This document shows positions 13,679 to 15,277 of a stretch of DNA of 15,277 nucleotides, in pieces (the first letter of the stretch is position 1; every line of letters begins with the position of its first letter). The translations under genes were made by a program, and so were the position numbers. Under the pieces are notes generated by a model. It saw only the letters and a program-made list of their open reading frames with translations, made no database searches and was not told the DNA's origin. Location of the stretch: assembly GCA_000482145.1 (NCBI GenBank), contig AUXH01000465.1, forward strand, positions 1 to 15,277, given 5' to 3'. The stretch is from Strigomonas culicis (lineage: Eukaryota > Euglenozoa > Kinetoplastea > Trypanosomatida > Trypanosomatidae).

Positions 13679-15277
13679 ATGCGGCGCGCGCTGCGGCTCC
13701 TGTGGCGACCGGAGAAGCGGCTTCCCCTCCGCTTTCGCGACGCGCCGGAGGAGTTCACGGCGCACCGCACGTCCGACAGCCGCCCGATGCTCTTCACGCC
13801 GCGCCGCCCCGCCCCGCTCCGCGAGGTCTCGCTACACGACATCGTGGTCGACCGCGAGGCCGCCGCACGGGACGGCGCGCAGGGCCTCATCGCGCGCCTC
13901 GACCCCGAGCGCACCGGGCTGCCGCCGCACCTCGTCCAGCACCTGCGCGCGCACCACCCGGACGGGTCTGGCGGTCTGACGACCGTGCAGGCGCGGCTGC
14001 TGCAGCACCTCTACGCCGCGGAGGACGTGGCGGTCTGCGCGCCGACCGGCACGGGGAAGACCTTCGCCCTGTGCCTCGGCATCGTCGCGCGGCTCATGCG
14101 GGACGGGCCGATGAAGCTTTTCTCGACGCTCGTGCTCGTGCACAGCGATGCGCTGTGCTACCAGGTCGAGCGCTGGCTGCGCGAGCTGTGGTGGTACCCG
14201 AACGACGACCGGCTTGTCTTCGCGGCCACGTCGGACCTCAGCGAGGACATGATCTACCGCCGCCTCACGAAGGAGCTGGTGCGGGACCGCGGCGACACGC
14301 GCCGCGTGGTCGGCACGCTCGACTGTCGCCCGTACATTGTCGTGACGACGCCGGCGCTCTTCTACCGTTTCTTCTGCCGCCGCCGCACGGCCATCATGCG
14401 GCGCAACGACCGGCAGCGCAAGACGAGCTACTCCTTCCACCTCACGCCGGTCGTGCCGACGCTCGACCTCATCTGTGTGGACGAGGTGGACGAGGTGATG
14501 CCGGCGCACGACCTGCGGGCCCCGGGGAACGTCCTGCTGAAGGAGCTCTTCAAGCACACCAAGTACCAGGCGCCGGTGCAGATGGTCTTCACCAGCGCGA
14601 CGCTGGCAGGGTCCACCGTGAACCACCTGCGGCGCTACATGAAGAAGAACCTGCTCGGTGACCGGGCCTCGCACATCTTCGAGAACGCGGTGCAGATCCG
14701 CTCGCAGGACGAGGGTCGGGGCCCCGCCCGCCAGCGGCAGGTCGCGGCCGCGGTCGCGCGCGCGGCCGTGCCGGAGAACATCCAGCACCTCTTCTACACC
14801 GCGGCCAGCCGCGCGGAGCAGCGGGAGGCGCTCGTGAAGGCGCTGCGGCGCTGCAGCTGCACTGCCACCGCGGCCGCGGCCGGGGCCGCGCCGCCGGCGC
14901 AGGAGCAGGTGCTCGTCATCCTGCCGGACACGGCGGACGTGCCGACCTTCCTGGCGGAGGTGCTGGCGCCCAGCCAGGCGGCGGTGCGCGCCCTGCGCGA
15001 GGCGGACGAGCGGCAGCGCGGCGGCGCGGGTCGGCCGACCGCGCCGCCGGAGGAGTACACGGTGGAGTGCATGCACGAGACGGTGGCGGCGCAGCAGCGG
15101 CGCCGGCGGCGGGCGGAGTCGCAGCGGTTCCTGCTCCGCACACTGCGGGACGGTGCGGGCGGCCGGGCCCCCCCTCCCCGCCCCCCGCCGCCGCCCCGTC
15201 GGCCCCACAGGCGGCAGCGGACGCGCGGCTGCTCGCGCGGCTGGAGGAGGAGGTGGCCGGGCCCGCCGCGGCCATCC
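13679..15277 (+). CDS. DEAD-box-type RNA helicase, 3' end missing, with apparent frameshift
   Basis: Open from ATG 13679 to the window edge, 533 visible codons. Superfamily 2 helicase motifs appear in order: Gln104 of a Q-like motif; Walker A Ala-Pro-Thr-Gly-Thr-Gly-Lys-Thr (121-128, Lys127); a degenerate motif Ia (His-Ser-Asp-Ala-Leu near 155-159 instead of Pro-Thr-Arg-Glu-Leu); motif Ib Thr-Pro-Ala-Leu (224-227); Walker B Asp-Glu-Val-Asp (268-271, a DEAD variant); Ser-Ala-Thr (306-308); and a motif IV-like strand (411-415) in the second RecA lobe. Motifs V and VI are not seen and should lie beyond the window. The basic, acid-free first 18 residues suggest mitochondrial import, and trypanosomatid mitochondria use several divergent helicases in mitoribosome assembly and RNA editing; this placement is inference. 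Near 15168-15186 the coding signal leaves this frame for another, so the last 30 or so codons in the stated frame are probably wrong. Confidence 0.85.
   Translation, partial: MRRALRLLWRPEKRLPLRFRDAPEEFTAHRTSDSRPMLFTPRRPAPLREVSLHDIVVDREAAARDGAQGLIARLDPERTGLPPHLVQHLRAHHPDGSGGLTTVQARLLQHLYAAEDVAVCAPTGTGKTFALCLGIVARLMRDGPMKLFSTLVLVHSDALCYQVERWLRELWWYPNDDRLVFAATSDLSEDMIYRRLTKELVRDRGDTRRVVGTLDCRPYIVVTTPALFYRFFCRRRTAIMRRNDRQRKTSYSFHLTPVVPTLDLICVDEVDEVMPAHDLRAPGNVLLKELFKHTKYQAPVQMVFTSATLAGSTVNHLRRYMKKNLLGDRASHIFENAVQIRSQDEGRGPARQRQVAAAVARAAVPENIQHLFYTAASRAEQREALVKALRRCSCTATAAAAGAAPPAQEQVLVILPDTADVPTFLAEVLAPSQAAVRALREADERQRGGAGRPTAPPEEYTVECMHETVAAQQRRRRRAESQRFLLRTLRDGAGGRAPPPRPPPPPRRPHRRQRTRGCSRGWRRRWPGPPRPS
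15168..15186 (+). other. C-rich homopolymer run at apparent frameshift
   Basis: Seven C (15168-15174), four C (15176-15179) and six C (15181-15186) lie close together. Before the run, the helicase frame (codon starts as in 13679) has normal amino-acid use; after it, that frame gives Arg/Pro/Trp-rich nonsense. The frame one base earlier (codons as in 15211) reads an ordinary Ala/Leu/Glu helix to the window end. One missing base in this run explains it. Confidence 0.65.

Noticed and set aside
13832..15208. A 458-codon open frame on the minus strand
   Set aside because: It lies opposite the helicase gene, whose ordered motifs fix the + strand as coding. GC-rich codons produce few antisense stops.
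1..15277. Bacterial origin with operon and ribosome binding sites
   Set aside because: High GC first suggested bacteria, but AT-rich spacers with T/C tracts, AG acceptors and a eukaryotic exosome subunit rule it out; no Shine-Dalgarno-like pattern precedes the starts.

Overview
The window looks like nuclear DNA of a trypanosomatid (Kinetoplastea). Nine protein genes all lie on the + strand, head to tail and without introns. They are separated by 0.4-0.9 kb spacers full of T and T/C runs. In seven of the eight complete spacers a polypyrimidine tract is followed by an AG, and the first ATG after that AG opens the downstream gene. This is the expected arrangement for polycistronic transcription with spliced-leader trans-splicing. 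Coding regions are very GC-rich with G or C at nearly every third position, while the spacers are AT-rich. That sharp split argues against Leishmania and typical Trypanosoma, but the genus cannot be fixed from the sequence alone.

Layout: (1) 1-747, 3' part of a gene for a coiled-coil protein with a Ser/Asp-rich tail. (2) about 1174-3102, an unrecognised Ala-rich protein with a basic, possibly mitochondrial N-terminus and a small Cys cluster. (3) 3716-3988, a 90-residue protein, perhaps mitochondrial. (4) 4898-6733, a 611-residue protein with three C2HC zinc fingers (ZC2HC1/FAM164 type) and a C-terminal double zinc-ribbon. (5) 7563-8447, an RNase PH-fold exosome core subunit closest to RRP43/EXOSC8. 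(6) 8910-10406, an RNA-binding protein with one clear and one divergent RRM. (7) 10828-12543, a helical-repeat (TPR) protein that may be TTC7/YPP1-like. (8) 12969-13121, a 50-codon gene with strong coding bias. (9) 13679 to the window end, a DEAD-box-type helicase that runs off the edge and has an apparent one-base frameshift in a C-rich run near 15168-15186.

As usual in this group, neighbours share a transcript rather than a pathway. RNA handling recurs in genes 5, 6 and 9, but I see no operon-like logic and no mobile element, tRNA, rRNA or CRISPR array. I do not see a convincing new multi-gene system. The items most worth checking are the tiny gene 8, the frameshift in gene 9, the zinc-finger/zinc-ribbon combination in gene 4, the possible TTC7 relationship of gene 7 and the structure of the long spacers.
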